Positions 42,454 to 49,989 of a DNA stretch of 52,137 nt are shown here, in pieces. Where the stretch lies: the NCBI GenBank assembly GCA_017539565.1, contig JAFYCS010000009.1:1-52137 (forward strand). Reading direction: 5' to 3'. Made by a program: the position numbers and the translations under genes. The stretch comes from Lachnospiraceae bacterium (GTDB lineage: Bacteria; Bacillota; Clostridia; Lachnospirales; Lachnospiraceae). The notes below the pieces were generated by a model that saw only the letters and a list, made by a program, of their open reading frames with translations, made no database searches and had not been told where the DNA came from. How positions within the stretch are numbered: position 1 is the stretch's first letter; each line of letters starts with the position of its first letter.

Positions 42454-42519
42454 GGACAGAAGGACCGTCCCCGCGTCCTCACAGGAAAATGAGGACAGAA
42501 GGACCGTCCCCGCGTCCTC
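42452..42519 (+). repeat. Tandem duplicate of a GAGGAC...GTCCTC hairpin
   Basis: Two identical 29-nt copies (42452-42480 and 42491-42519), 39 nt apart; each starts GAGGACAGAAGGACC and ends CGCGTCCTC, with GAGGAC/GTCCTC arms. The first copy overlaps the stop of the ArsA-like gene. The arrangement looks like a slip duplication of 39 nt including ACAGGAAAA. Confidence 0.85.
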
Positions 42520-42540
42520 AAGAGAATGGAGGTATTAAGC

Positions 42541-42783
42541 ATGAACAAAGATATGATAAACAGATTGAAAACCGCGGCAGGCTATCAGAAAAAAGCCATA
42601 CTGGCGCTGCTCCCGGAGAGCACAGCGTCTCATTTGGAAGTGATAGGAAAAGAAATGAAGCAGATGTTTGCAGAGCTGATGATAAATGGCATAGCCGGTG
42701 CCGCAAAGCAGGATAAAGATACCACGGCGCAGGAGGATAAAGCACCCGTGGCAAGGGGAGCAAAGAAAGTAGATATAGACTGA
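42541..42783 (+). CDS. Small helical protein between the two ArsA-like genes
   Basis: 80 residues, MNKDMINRLKTAAGYQKKAI at the start, with an amphipathic helix and an acidic-basic tail (DTTAQEDKAPVARGAKKVDID). No family recognised; no signal or membrane segment. ATG 42541 is chosen because GGAGG lies 8 nt upstream. It may be a subunit or client of the ATPase pair. The next 80 nt hold only the tiny frame at 42864. Confidence 0.65.
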   Translation: MNKDMINRLKTAAGYQKKAILALLPESTASHLEVIGKEMKQMFAELMINGIAGAAKQDKDTTAQEDKAPVARGAKKVDID

Positions 42784-42863
42784 CGGCGCTTAAGGGAAAG
42801 CGTGGATAAGGATATCACAAGGTCACGAATAGAAGCTCCCGGTCAGGGAGGGGGCAGATACAA

Positions 42864-42908
42864 ATGAAGCTCAGTGTGTTTATGATCAGGAAAGGATGTG
42901 CATTATGA
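42864..42908 (+). CDS. Candidate 14-residue leader peptide before the second ArsA-like gene
   Basis: MKLSVFMIRKGCAL, too short for normal gene finders. GGGAGGGGG lies about 9 nt upstream, and its stop overlaps the next start (ATGA). It could couple or regulate translation of the ATPase. The Cys near its end is a possible sensor; this is speculative. Confidence 0.35.
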   Translation: MKLSVFMIRKGCAL

Positions 42909-44062
42909 GAGTGATAATATATACGGGAAAAGGCGGAGTAGGAAAGACCAGCATGGCATGCGCCAGCGCGTGTAAGATAGCGGAGTCCGGAAAGAAGGTG
43001 CTGGTAATGAGCACGGATCCGGCTCACAGCCTGGGGGATTCCTTTGGCGTAAAGATAGGCAGGGAGGAAACAAAGCTTTCAGATAATCTTTATGCCATGG
43101 AGATCGATACCGTATACGAAAGTGAGAAAAGCTGGGGCAGCATCAAAGATTATATCAAAAACCTCCTTACGGCCAAGGGCAGCGGCGGCGGTATCGAAGT
43201 GGAAGAACTGCTGGTATTTCCGGGGCTTGAGGAGCTTTTCTCTATGTTTAAGATCCTGGAGGTGGTGGAGAGCGGTGAGTTCGATACGGTTATCGTAGAC
43301 TGCGCGCCCACAGGTGAAACGCTGGCGCTCCTTAAATATCCCGAAAGGCTTTCGGGACTCATCAGGAAAGTGCTGCCAATGGAGCGGACTCTGGTAAAGA
43401 CCGGCGGCAAGCTGATCGAGGGTATCATGAAAGTGCCCATGCCGGAGGATAATGTATTTGATGATATTGAGTATCTGATGGATAAGATGGAGCGCCTGCA
43501 GAAGCTGATGCTTGATAAGAGCGTGGTGAGCCTGCGCGTGGTCACTACTCCCGAGAAGATAGTGATCAGCGAGGCGAAGCGTAACTTTACCTGCCTGTGT
43601 CTTTATCATTACAATGTGGATGCCGTGATCGTAAATCATATCTATCCCGAGAGGGCCATGGAAGGGTATTTCAGTAAATGGCAGAAGCTGCAGGAAGATG
43701 CCCTTAATGAGATAAAAGAATCCTTCAGTGAAGTACCGCGCTTTTATGTGGAGCTGCAGGATGGGGAGATCCGTACCATGGAAGTGCTTAAGGATGTAGG
43801 AGATAAGATCTTCGGTGACTTCGATCCTTCGGCTGTTTTGTTTGAAAAGGAGATCTACAGTGTGGATACAGAAAACTCAGCGCTGCGTATATATCTTCCC
43901 TTTGCGGATAAAGAAGAGCTGCGCCTTGAGCAGGATAAGAATGAGCTGATCTTGGGCGTTAAGAACGAAAGCCGTAAATTCCCTGTTCCCCGGGAGTTCG
44001 CAGGCCTTGATATAGCTTCGGCGAAGTTCGCAGACGGGTACTTAAACATAAAGTTTATGTGA
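42905..44062 (+). CDS. ArsA/Get3-family ATPase, second copy
   Basis: A 385-residue paralogue of the gene at 41287. P-loop GKGGVGKTSMACA, STDPAHSLGDSFG, DCAPTGETLALLKYP and a C-terminal HSP20-like beta domain (ENSALRIYLPFADKEELRL...). ATG 42905 is chosen over 42896 because GGAAAGG lies 9 nt upstream. Two different copies in one operon suggest a heterodimer or two clients, as in chlorobial/clostridial ArsA pairs; the bacterial-type switch residue Glu (where classical ArsA has His) is present in both. No metal-binding Cys triad of arsenite ArsA was noticed, so arsenite transport is doubtful. Confidence 0.85.
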   Translation: MRVIIYTGKGGVGKTSMACASACKIAESGKKVLVMSTDPAHSLGDSFGVKIGREETKLSDNLYAMEIDTVYESEKSWGSIKDYIKNLLTAKGSGGGIEVEELLVFPGLEELFSMFKILEVVESGEFDTVIVDCAPTGETLALLKYPERLSGLIRKVLPMERTLVKTGGKLIEGIMKVPMPEDNVFDDIEYLMDKMERLQKLMLDKSVVSLRVVTTPEKIVISEAKRNFTCLCLYHYNVDAVIVNHIYPERAMEGYFSKWQKLQEDALNEIKESFSEVPRFYVELQDGEIRTMEVLKDVGDKIFGDFDPSAVLFEKEIYSVDTENSALRIYLPFADKEELRLEQDKNELILGVKNESRKFPVPREFAGLDIASAKFADGYLNIKFM

Positions 44063-44066
44063 GAGC

Positions 44067-44090
44067 GGCGGCTCCACAGGCCGCCCTTTA
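44067..44090 (+). terminator. Possible weak terminator after the ArsA-like operon
   Basis: Stem GGCGGC (44067-44072) and GCCGCC (44080-44085) with a 7-nt loop, then CTTTAT. The U tract is poor. Confidence 0.45.
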
Positions 44091-44142
44091 TATGTTAAAA
44101 TAAAAAAGCATAGTATCGGTCCGGCATGTGGAGGAAACACGG

Positions 44143-45732
44143 ATGGGACTGTTTTTTAATCCGGGAAACAAGAATTTTGAAGTATACAGAAATGACACTT
44201 ATATCGACAAGTCCGGAATGATCGGGCTTGTGAACGCAACTCTTGGGAAAAAAGATAAGCTTTCCTGCGTAAGCCGTCCCAGGCGTTTTGGAAAAACCTA
44301 TGCAGCCGCCATGCTGGTGGCTTATTATGATAAGAGCTGTGATTCATCTGCGCTTTTTAAGGATCTTTCCATTGCGTCAGATGCTGATTATGAAAAGCAT
44401 CGAAATAAATATAACGTGATGTATCTGGATATGACTTATTTCCGCTCGCAGTGCGGAGGGCGGGATGAACTGATAAGGTATACGCAGAAGGAACTGATCG
44501 ATGAACTGTGTGAGATGTATCCGAAATACGTAGATAAAGACATGTCTCTTCCCAAAGCATTGGAGAGTGTAGTGGATAACGATGGTTCACAATATATAGC
44601 TGTAATTGACGAATGGGATGCGCCGATCCGCGATGCTAAAGCTACTGAGGAACAGAAGCATGATTATCTGGATTTTTTGTGTGGATTTTTTAAGAATACT
44701 GCTATTACAAATAAAGTATTTGCCGGAGCCTATATGACGGGGATACTCCCGATCAAAAAAGATGGGAGCCAGTCGGCTATATCGGAGTTTAAAGAGTATT
44801 CGATACTTGACCCGGAGGAGTTTGCACCTTATATAGGTTTTACTGAAGAGGAGGTTCGAAAACTCTGTGAAGACAGAGATCTTGATTTTGAAACCATGAA
44901 GCGATGGTATGACGGATACCGTCTGCCCGGCGTCGGGGAGATATACAATTCGAATTCCGTTATGATGGCCGCCAGGGCCGGAAAGTATAAATCATATTGG
45001 CAGGTATCATCGGCAGCGGACAGCCTTATCCAATACCTGAACATGGATTTTGACGGTCTGGGCGCAGACGCGGATGCGCTGATAAACGGGTATTCGATTA
45101 CTGTTAATACTACGCTGTTTAAGAACGATATGTCTGAGCTCTATTCAAGGGATGATGTGATCACGCTGCTGATACATTTTGGTTATCTCTGCTATGATCC
45201 GGATGATGGCTCGGCCCATGTGCCGAATCTGGAGATACGGCTGGAGTATGAGAATGCCATACGCAGGATAACCCATGTGGAGACAATGCGCAGGGTAAAG
45301 GAGAGTGATGAACTGTTTAAAGCCACGGAGGATATGGATGCTGAGAAGGTGGCACGTATCATTCAGGGAGTACATGATCGTGAATGCTCTCCCAGGCATT
45401 ATAATCGCGAGGAGAGCCTGCGAAGCGTGATCAAGCTGGCCTATTATACCTATAGGGATTATTACACACAGCTTGAAGAGGTGGGCGGAGGCACCGGCTT
45501 TGCAGATATGGTATTTATCCCCCGCAGGGCAGCGAGGCGCTCCATACTGATCATAGAGTTAAAGAGGGACGATACACCTGAGAATGCCATAAAACAGATA
45601 AGGGACAGAGGCTATGCCCTGCCCTATGAGAGCCGGGATGAGGATATACTGCTGATCGGAGTAACCTATGATTCAAAGGATCCGAAGAAGACTCATCATT
45701 GCCTCATAGAGGAGTACATGCCGGAGGAGTAA
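44143..45732 (+). CDS. AAA-ATPase-like protein with C-terminal PD-(D/E)XK domain (DUF1703 type)
   Basis: A protein of about 529 residues belonging to the large AAA-ATPase-like/PDDEXK_9 family common in gut Firmicutes and Bacteroidetes. N-terminal NTPase (NDTYIDKSGMIGLVN, P-loop variant RPRRFGKTYAAAML near 45, IDEWDAPI Walker B near 160) and a C-terminal nuclease-fold domain (about 430-525: GTGFADMVFIPRR, IIELKRDDTPE, AIKQIRDRGY). ATG 44143 is chosen because GGAGGA lies 7 nt upstream. These proteins look mobile and defence-related; the true function is unknown. The downstream remnant of the sce7726 locus begins right after its stop. Confidence 0.85.
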   Translation: MGLFFNPGNKNFEVYRNDTYIDKSGMIGLVNATLGKKDKLSCVSRPRRFGKTYAAAMLVAYYDKSCDSSALFKDLSIASDADYEKHRNKYNVMYLDMTYFRSQCGGRDELIRYTQKELIDELCEMYPKYVDKDMSLPKALESVVDNDGSQYIAVIDEWDAPIRDAKATEEQKHDYLDFLCGFFKNTAITNKVFAGAYMTGILPIKKDGSQSAISEFKEYSILDPEEFAPYIGFTEEEVRKLCEDRDLDFETMKRWYDGYRLPGVGEIYNSNSVMMAARAGKYKSYWQVSSAADSLIQYLNMDFDGLGADADALINGYSITVNTTLFKNDMSELYSRDDVITLLIHFGYLCYDPDDGSAHVPNLEIRLEYENAIRRITHVETMRRVKESDELFKATEDMDAEKVARIIQGVHDRECSPRHYNREESLRSVIKLAYYTYRDYYTQLEEVGGGTGFADMVFIPRRAARRSILIIELKRDDTPENAIKQIRDRGYALPYESRDEDILLIGVTYDSKDPKKTHHCLIEEYMPEE

Positions 45733-45784
45733 GATAGCAAATACAGTAAGGATGAAGAGTGACAGGTGTAAATGAATTAGTGTT
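45733..45784 (+). pseudogene. Remnant of an sce7726 plus 67-residue-gene locus
   Basis: Directly after the stop, in frame, comes DSKYSKDEE-stop, matching the end SKYRKDED of the gene at 36874 (27 nt with 3 differences). Next, TGTAAATGAATTAGT equals the start of the 67-residue gene at 37772. Everything between is deleted. A similar terminator follows at once. Confidence 0.7.
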
Positions 45785-45822
45785 AAGCCCCGGAATCATT
45801 GGCTCCAGGGGCTTTTGTTTTC
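45785..45822. terminator. Terminator related to the one at 37987
   Basis: Stem AAGCCCC (45785-45791) and GGGGCTT (45808-45814), then TTGTTTT. Compared with 37987 the fourth stem pair changed from G-C to C-G, so the stem is conserved. It also forms the 3' end of the minus-strand frame at 45796. Confidence 0.75.
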
Positions 45823-45933
45823 CGCAAGCGTGCATACCGCTTCGCGATCAAATCCCAGTTCCGTAAAGAACTTTTGGGGAATAGTAAACTGGCGCTTGGA
45901 TGTTATGGTCACTTTCTTTTGCTCGGGAGCCAT
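45796..45933 (-). pseudogene. Truncated AbrB/SpoVT-like gene
   Basis: A 45-residue frame, MAPEQKKVTITSKRQFTIPQ at the start then KFFTELGFDREAVCTLAEN: the swapped-hairpin DNA-binding domain of AbrB-type regulators and antitoxins. The expected continuation is missing; the last residues KSPWSQ are encoded by the terminator. No good ribosome site precedes the start. It is probably a non-functional remnant fused to the terminator. The 45934-46029 stretch beyond holds nothing recognised. Confidence 0.65.
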
Positions 45934-46029
45934 TGCTACAGCTGGCATAATTAATTTGAAAAATACTCTGGAAATCTTATATATATAAGATCATACAAAA
46001 TGGTGCATGTTATATAGTGTGTGGATCAT

Positions 46030-47436
46030 CTAGGGAGGTGGAGAGGGGGAGTAATTTTCAAATGACGATGGCTGCCTTATAATGTTACCAACAGAATCAC
46101 GCAGTATAGGAATTGAAACTGTGGTTTTATATATACTATTATCCGTTTCTTGGAAATAGATACCATTGTATTTGCTGACTATTTCTTTTACATTTAGCAG
46201 GCCGTAACCATGTATGAGTTGATCAGAACCCTTTTTAATATTCGAATTTTGGATACAAGGATTTTCAATATGAAGAACGAAAAAACGTTGTTTTGTTTTA
46301 ATCTGAAGCTGTATGATGCGGTTATTAGGAGTTCCTTCCCGGGCATTTATATATGAATTGGTTGCATTAAACGAGTTGTCGAGTAAATTACCCAATATGA
46401 TACAAAGATCATAATCACATAGAGGAATATCTCCGGAATCTATACCTATATTTATTTCAAAAGTTATATCTTTTTCTTTTAGGGCAGCATCATAGTTTGA
46501 AATAAGGCTGTCAATTACCAGGTTTCCTGTGTTAACACGCAAAAGCCGGTTTTCTATTTCCGTGCTGTTTGAGTTTATAAAGTCTATTATTCGTTCATAG
46601 TCTTTTTCTTTAGCACAGGATAGAATATAGTTGTTAAAACGTTTCATTTCGTGGATTATACGTCGGCCTTCTTTATAAGAGTGTGATATTTTTTCGTAAT
46701 TCGCCGACTGAAAATCGAGTTGCTTTTTTTGCATACGAAGCTGCTCTTCAATTAATGATAGTCTTGACAGATCCTTGAGAAGAAGAAAATTCACAATGTT
46801 AAGAATCAGGATGACTGTAAAGAAGATAAGAAGAGCTTTTTCATTACCATCGTTACCGGTAAGATCATGAAAATGAGAAAATTGAAGTGTTATTATGATA
46901 GAGAATAATGGAGTCGAAAATGATAGTAAGAGATGACGTAGAGATGCTCCGTAGATGTGATTATGCTCGAGTGAATTGAGTTTTTTAAAAGGAAGAGATC
47001 CTAATAGCGTAATGATTATACATAGAATCAAGCCGCTGGTTATCATTACATAAGAATCCTGAGCTATTCCAATAGTTTTACTAAAGTTCGGAATTAGCGT
47101 ATACAATAAAGCGGCGGACATAAATTCTGACACAACGGAAAGAGAATAATAAAGTAGACTGAAAAGGATCTTCTGAAAAATCGCTTCAGTACGATAGAAT
47201 GCAGTTAAAATAAAAGTAACTGAAATATTGAATGTTAATGAAAGTAAAATTTTGGCTGTTGAATAAAATCCACTACTGATTATGCTGTAGCTTAGTAACA
47301 CCAATGCAGATATACAGGAAGCAATCCAAAACCAATAACGCTTAACACGATCGTTTCTGGCCATAACGTAATCGAAAAAAGCTCCACGTAACAGAATATT
47401 AAGTATACTTGAGATTATACAAAGTAAATAATACAT
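46030..47436 (-). CDS. AgrC-like sensor histidine kinase (GHKL type)
   Basis: A 468-residue membrane kinase, the likely peptide receptor of an Agr system. About six to seven N-terminal membrane helices (residues 1-225), a coiled region (LIEEQLRMQKKQLDFQ), phospho-acceptor His in RRIIHEMKRFNNYI, and the GHKL ATPase: N-box ILGNLLDNSFNA and G-box HGYGLLNVKEIV. It is the last gene of the minus-strand set agrB, regulator, kinase; the gap to the regulator is 10 nt. The Pro-rich end SPSPPP is unusual. The region is AT-rich, unlike most of the window, which suggests acquisition. Confidence 0.87.
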   Translation of the reverse strand: MYYLLCIISSILNILLRGAFFDYVMARNDRVKRYWFWIASCISALVLLSYSIISSGFYSTAKILLSLTFNISVTFILTAFYRTEAIFQKILFSLLYYSLSVVSEFMSAALLYTLIPNFSKTIGIAQDSYVMITSGLILCIIITLLGSLPFKKLNSLEHNHIYGASLRHLLLSFSTPLFSIIITLQFSHFHDLTGNDGNEKALLIFFTVILILNIVNFLLLKDLSRLSLIEEQLRMQKKQLDFQSANYEKISHSYKEGRRIIHEMKRFNNYILSCAKEKDYERIIDFINSNSTEIENRLLRVNTGNLVIDSLISNYDAALKEKDITFEINIGIDSGDIPLCDYDLCIILGNLLDNSFNATNSYINAREGTPNNRIIQLQIKTKQRFFVLHIENPCIQNSNIKKGSDQLIHGYGLLNVKEIVSKYNGIYFQETDNSIYKTTVSIPILRDSVGNIIRQPSSFENYSPSPPP

Positions 47437-47446
47437 ATAACAATTC

Positions 47447-48190
47447 CTATATGATAAGAATACTTTTAGAAAACTGCTCTATAAACTGTTTTCTAAAATG
47501 ACGACTTATCTCGATATATTCAAGATTGCTTAATTGAAGAGAATTATGCGTAAATTGTATAACGTGTCTCATGTTTACAAGACAGTTTTTATTAGCAAAA
47601 ACAAAGTGCTGGTCTTTTAAAGTTTCTCCGAGAGTGTATATATTTCTACCTGATTCGACATATTCATGATCGGAAGTGCAAAAAGATATTAGATCCCGCT
47701 TTCCAATAAAAGAACTAATACAAATTATATCGGCGATTCTTAGGAGGTTCCATTGATCAGGACCGGTTTTAACGCGCATTAAAGCGGAATCATGAGATAT
47801 TCCCTGAATGATAGTATCCATTACACTGTGAAAACGCTCGTAAGAGATATTTTTATCAAGATACTGGGATGCCTGAACATCAAAGCTCATCTGCATGTAG
47901 GCAGGATAATTGCTGATGTATATTAACCGGACATCATTATCAGGAATATTGCGAATAGCTTTAGCGGTATCGATTCCGTTTTTGGGGATACCGTTAACAG
48001 GCATCTCTACATCAAGAAAAATGATATCATATACTCCGGGAGAAGTATATGATCTTAACAGATCATCGGGATTATTGAATACGCTTTTTGAGAATTCTAT
48101 TCCTGTATCAATACAATAGTTTTCAAGAAGTCTGTTAATACATTCAATACCTTCTTTTTCATCATCACATATAGCGGTCTTTAGAATCAT
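47447..48190 (-). CDS. AgrA-like LytTR response regulator
   Basis: A 247-residue regulator with an N-terminal receiver (acidic DD at 9-10, phospho-acceptor Asp60 in DIIFLDVEMP) and a C-terminal LytTR DNA-binding domain (about 145-245). It should be phosphorylated by the adjacent kinase and activate promoters through direct repeats. Its start lies inside the end of agrB, a 26-nt overlap. The obvious target is the divergent agrD promoter near 49001, which has a poor -35 as activator-dependent promoters often do. Confidence 0.88.
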   Translation of the reverse strand: MILKTAICDDEKEGIECINRLLENYCIDTGIEFSKSVFNNPDDLLRSYTSPGVYDIIFLDVEMPVNGIPKNGIDTAKAIRNIPDNDVRLIYISNYPAYMQMSFDVQASQYLDKNISYERFHSVMDTIIQGISHDSALMRVKTGPDQWNLLRIADIICISSFIGKRDLISFCTSDHEYVESGRNIYTLGETLKDQHFVFANKNCLVNMRHVIQFTHNSLQLSNLEYIEISRHFRKQFIEQFSKSILII

Positions 48191-48773
48191 GTGCTTGCTC
48201 TCTTATGTTTTGTATATATCCGATGATCGAACTTATACATACGATTATAACACTTAAAGTTATAGTGACAAGATATTTTTTGTGATTTGTTATAAGGCAT
48301 AACAAAACAAATACTGTTATGAAAATGAAAGAGATACCACACTTATGATGTAAACGTATTTTTTTGGAGTCAGAAAGTGGCTTGTTTTTATGTGAAATCG
48401 GTGACAGGTACCAAATAATTAGGCTACAGATAATATATATTAAAGTACACGGCATAATAGAAATAAACTTATATAATAAGGGAGACAGTATAATTGTAAT
48501 AATGCTTATCCCATATGAAAAAAGAATACAAAGCTTTTTCGATGGAGCGTGTGCACCTCCACCAAAGGTTCTCAGAGTCATAGTGCATATCAGATAGATC
48601 AAGGAAACAACAGGTTCACTGCGTATTATTCCGAAGAGAAGGATTATTACAACAAATATAACCTGAGACAATAGTTGATCTAAGCAGTATATATAAATGT
48701 TTTTAGTTTTTAAATCTATAATCCCCGCTTTATACATAGTTTCTGTTATTGAAGCGCAGATTCTTTCTATCAT
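48165..48773 (-). CDS. agrB: AgrB-type peptide-processing membrane protease
   Basis: A membrane cysteine protease that cleaves and cyclises the AgrD precursor. With the start at 48773 it has 202 residues, the normal AgrB size, and the catalytic pair falls at His75 and Cys82 in RTFGGGAHAPSKKLC, two residues off the classical His77/Cys84. Several membrane helices surround it. GGAG lies 11 nt upstream on the minus strand. A longer frame exists to 48956, but its extra N-terminus lacks AgrB character. It heads the agrB-regulator-kinase operon. agrD is not beside it on the same strand, which is unusual. Confidence 0.88.
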   Translation of the reverse strand: MIERICASITETMYKAGIIDLKTKNIYIYCLDQLLSQVIFVVIILLFGIIRSEPVVSLIYLICTMTLRTFGGGAHAPSKKLCILFSYGISIITIILSPLLYKFISIMPCTLIYIICSLIIWYLSPISHKNKPLSDSKKIRLHHKCGISFIFITVFVLLCLITNHKKYLVTITLSVIIVCISSIIGYIQNIREQAHDSKDRYM

Positions 48774-49050
48774 GGTTATCTTGTCTCCAGCAAAATGATT
48801 AAGAAAAAAGTCAATCCTGAGCATTGGTTTATCTGTATTTACATTATAATACGATAGGAACAGGATAATAGTATTCCCACAAAAAGTGCATTTTGATATA
48901 CAAAAAAAGCAGATGATAAAGTCTTTTGCTGATTTTGTGCATAAATTGTATGGCAAAAAGCAATTTTTGCTGTAGCTTAAGCAAAACGAATAGGATGTGT
49001 TATTATCGGTATATCAGATACTGAAATATTGGTGAAAGGAGGTAAGCATT
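48774..49050. promoter_or_regulatory. Divergent agrB/agrD control region
   Basis: The 277-nt AT-rich gap between divergent agrB and agrD. On the plus strand TATTAT (49001-49006) is a good -10, with only TAAGCA at -35 distance. An AGCAA...TTGCT inverted repeat near 48959-48971 and the palindrome GCTTAAGC (48975-48982) lie at the -35 region and could be regulator sites. No certain minus-strand promoter was found. Confidence 0.4.
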
Positions 49051-49224
49051 ATGATCAGCAGAATAAAAATGTTAATCTTGAGTCATGCGGCGTCTGTATG
49101 TGCGTTAGTAGCATTAGTTGCTCCACTGATTTCTCAGGATTGCCAGGGGCTCTGGTTTCAGCAGGTTGAGCCGGAAGGGCTGGAAGAATTTGCAGAATAC
49201 GCAAAGAAAAAAAGCTTTAAGTGA
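49051..49224 (+). CDS. agrD: AgrD-like cyclic autoinducer precursor peptide
   Basis: A 57-residue peptide, overlooked because of its size. AAAGGAGG lies 8 nt before ATG. It has a hydrophobic N-terminal segment (MLILSHAASVCALVALVAPL), a central Cys31 in SQDCQGLWFQQ, and an acidic end (VEPEGLEEFAEYAKKK). Clostridial precursors have the order Cys-Leu-Trp-Phe-Thr followed by HQPEEP; here CQGLWF is followed by QQVEPEG, so the thiolactone ring is probably formed from Cys31 to Phe36. It is encoded opposite to agrB and starts the plus-strand run with the secreted protein and the membrane protein. Confidence 0.8.
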   Translation: MISRIKMLILSHAASVCALVALVAPLISQDCQGLWFQQVEPEGLEEFAEYAKKKSFK

Positions 49225-49275
49225 ATTATTGTCTAGAAATGTTTAATGAAATTTAAAGAAAGGAAGGGGCTAAAA

Positions 49276-49920
49276 ATGCACATAACAAAACACATTTTGA
49301 GTTTTATTGTAGCAGCAGGGTTGATGGGAAACGTATTACAGCCTTTTTCTGTGGATGCTCATGATGATGAGGATGTTTCGAAAGTAATATGCACTGATAA
49401 AGCGGTATATTTAGGCACGCAGCAAACAGAACTCAAGTATTCAGATTCTAATGGATACTATATAGAGAGGAATGTCGATCAGGGTGTTGAGATAACGATT
49501 CTTGGTTATGGTGATTATAAGCTTGCATATAATCCGGCTGATCATGGATACTATCTTTTTGCAACAGAGGATATTACATCCATTGACATCGCCAATGCGA
49601 ATTTGACTGAATTACCCATAGGCAATTCGAGAGATGGCTCTTTTGAGAATCCCACAACAGTTGTCCACAAACAAGTAGGTAATCTCACAATATACGGTGT
49701 ATGGTGGGGTGGTTTGCTTCAGAATACAGGTATTGTTGATAGTGTAGCATCAGTTGTGATTGCAACATCATTTAATTCTCAAGGACGCGCAAGCGTCTAT
49801 ACGGGTTATGGCGGATCATGGCATTATAGTGATTGGGAAAACAAAGATGTTCGTGCTGATGTAATTGCTGGGACTGGAATAACCGGAAACCTGGCAAAGT
49901 GGGATCTTAGAGCATTATAG
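49276..49920 (+). CDS. Secreted protein, candidate bacteriocin (lactococcin 972-like, tentative)
   Basis: A 214-residue exported protein. Signal peptide about residues 1-28 (HILSFIVAAGLMGNVLQPFSVDA), then an acidic mature N-terminus HDDED. The C-terminal 80 residues (YGVWWGGLLQNTG..., GYGGSWHYSDW, TGNLAKWDLRAL) are Gly/Trp-rich and loosely recall lactococcin 972-type bacteriocins, which are usually smaller. ATG 49276 is chosen because GGAAGGGG lies 6 nt upstream. The following gene belongs to a family found with such bacteriocins, which supports the guess. It lies 51 nt after agrD and ends at a strong terminator. Confidence 0.55.
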   Translation: MHITKHILSFIVAAGLMGNVLQPFSVDAHDDEDVSKVICTDKAVYLGTQQTELKYSDSNGYYIERNVDQGVEITILGYGDYKLAYNPADHGYYLFATEDITSIDIANANLTELPIGNSRDGSFENPTTVVHKQVGNLTIYGVWWGGLLQNTGIVDSVASVVIATSFNSQGRASVYTGYGGSWHYSDWENKDVRADVIAGTGITGNLAKWDLRAL

Positions 49921-49927
49921 ATTTACA

Positions 49928-49962
49928 GGAGAACCATTGGATAAATGGTTCTCCATTTTGTT
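49928..49962 (+). terminator. Strong rho-independent terminator
   Basis: Stem GGAGAACCATT (49928-49938) and AATGGTTCTCC (49944-49954), perfect over 11 bp, loop 5 nt, followed by ATTTTGTTTTTTT. It ends the agrD-secreted-protein unit. Confidence 0.93.
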
Positions 49963-49989
49963 TTTTTATAATGGATACGAGGGATTGTC

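Noticed and set aside
42450-42716. 88-residue frame starting MRTEGPSPRPH
   Set aside because: The start is a translation of the duplicated hairpin repeat, and the frame overlaps the better-supported 80-residue gene with its own ribosome site.
41287-44062. Arsenic resistance operon
   Set aside because: Only the ATPase family is present; no pump, reductase or ArsR-type regulator was found in the window.
48774-48956. N-terminal extension of AgrB to 48956
   Set aside because: The 61 extra residues have no AgrB features or ribosome site; starting at 48773 gives standard length and catalytic positions.
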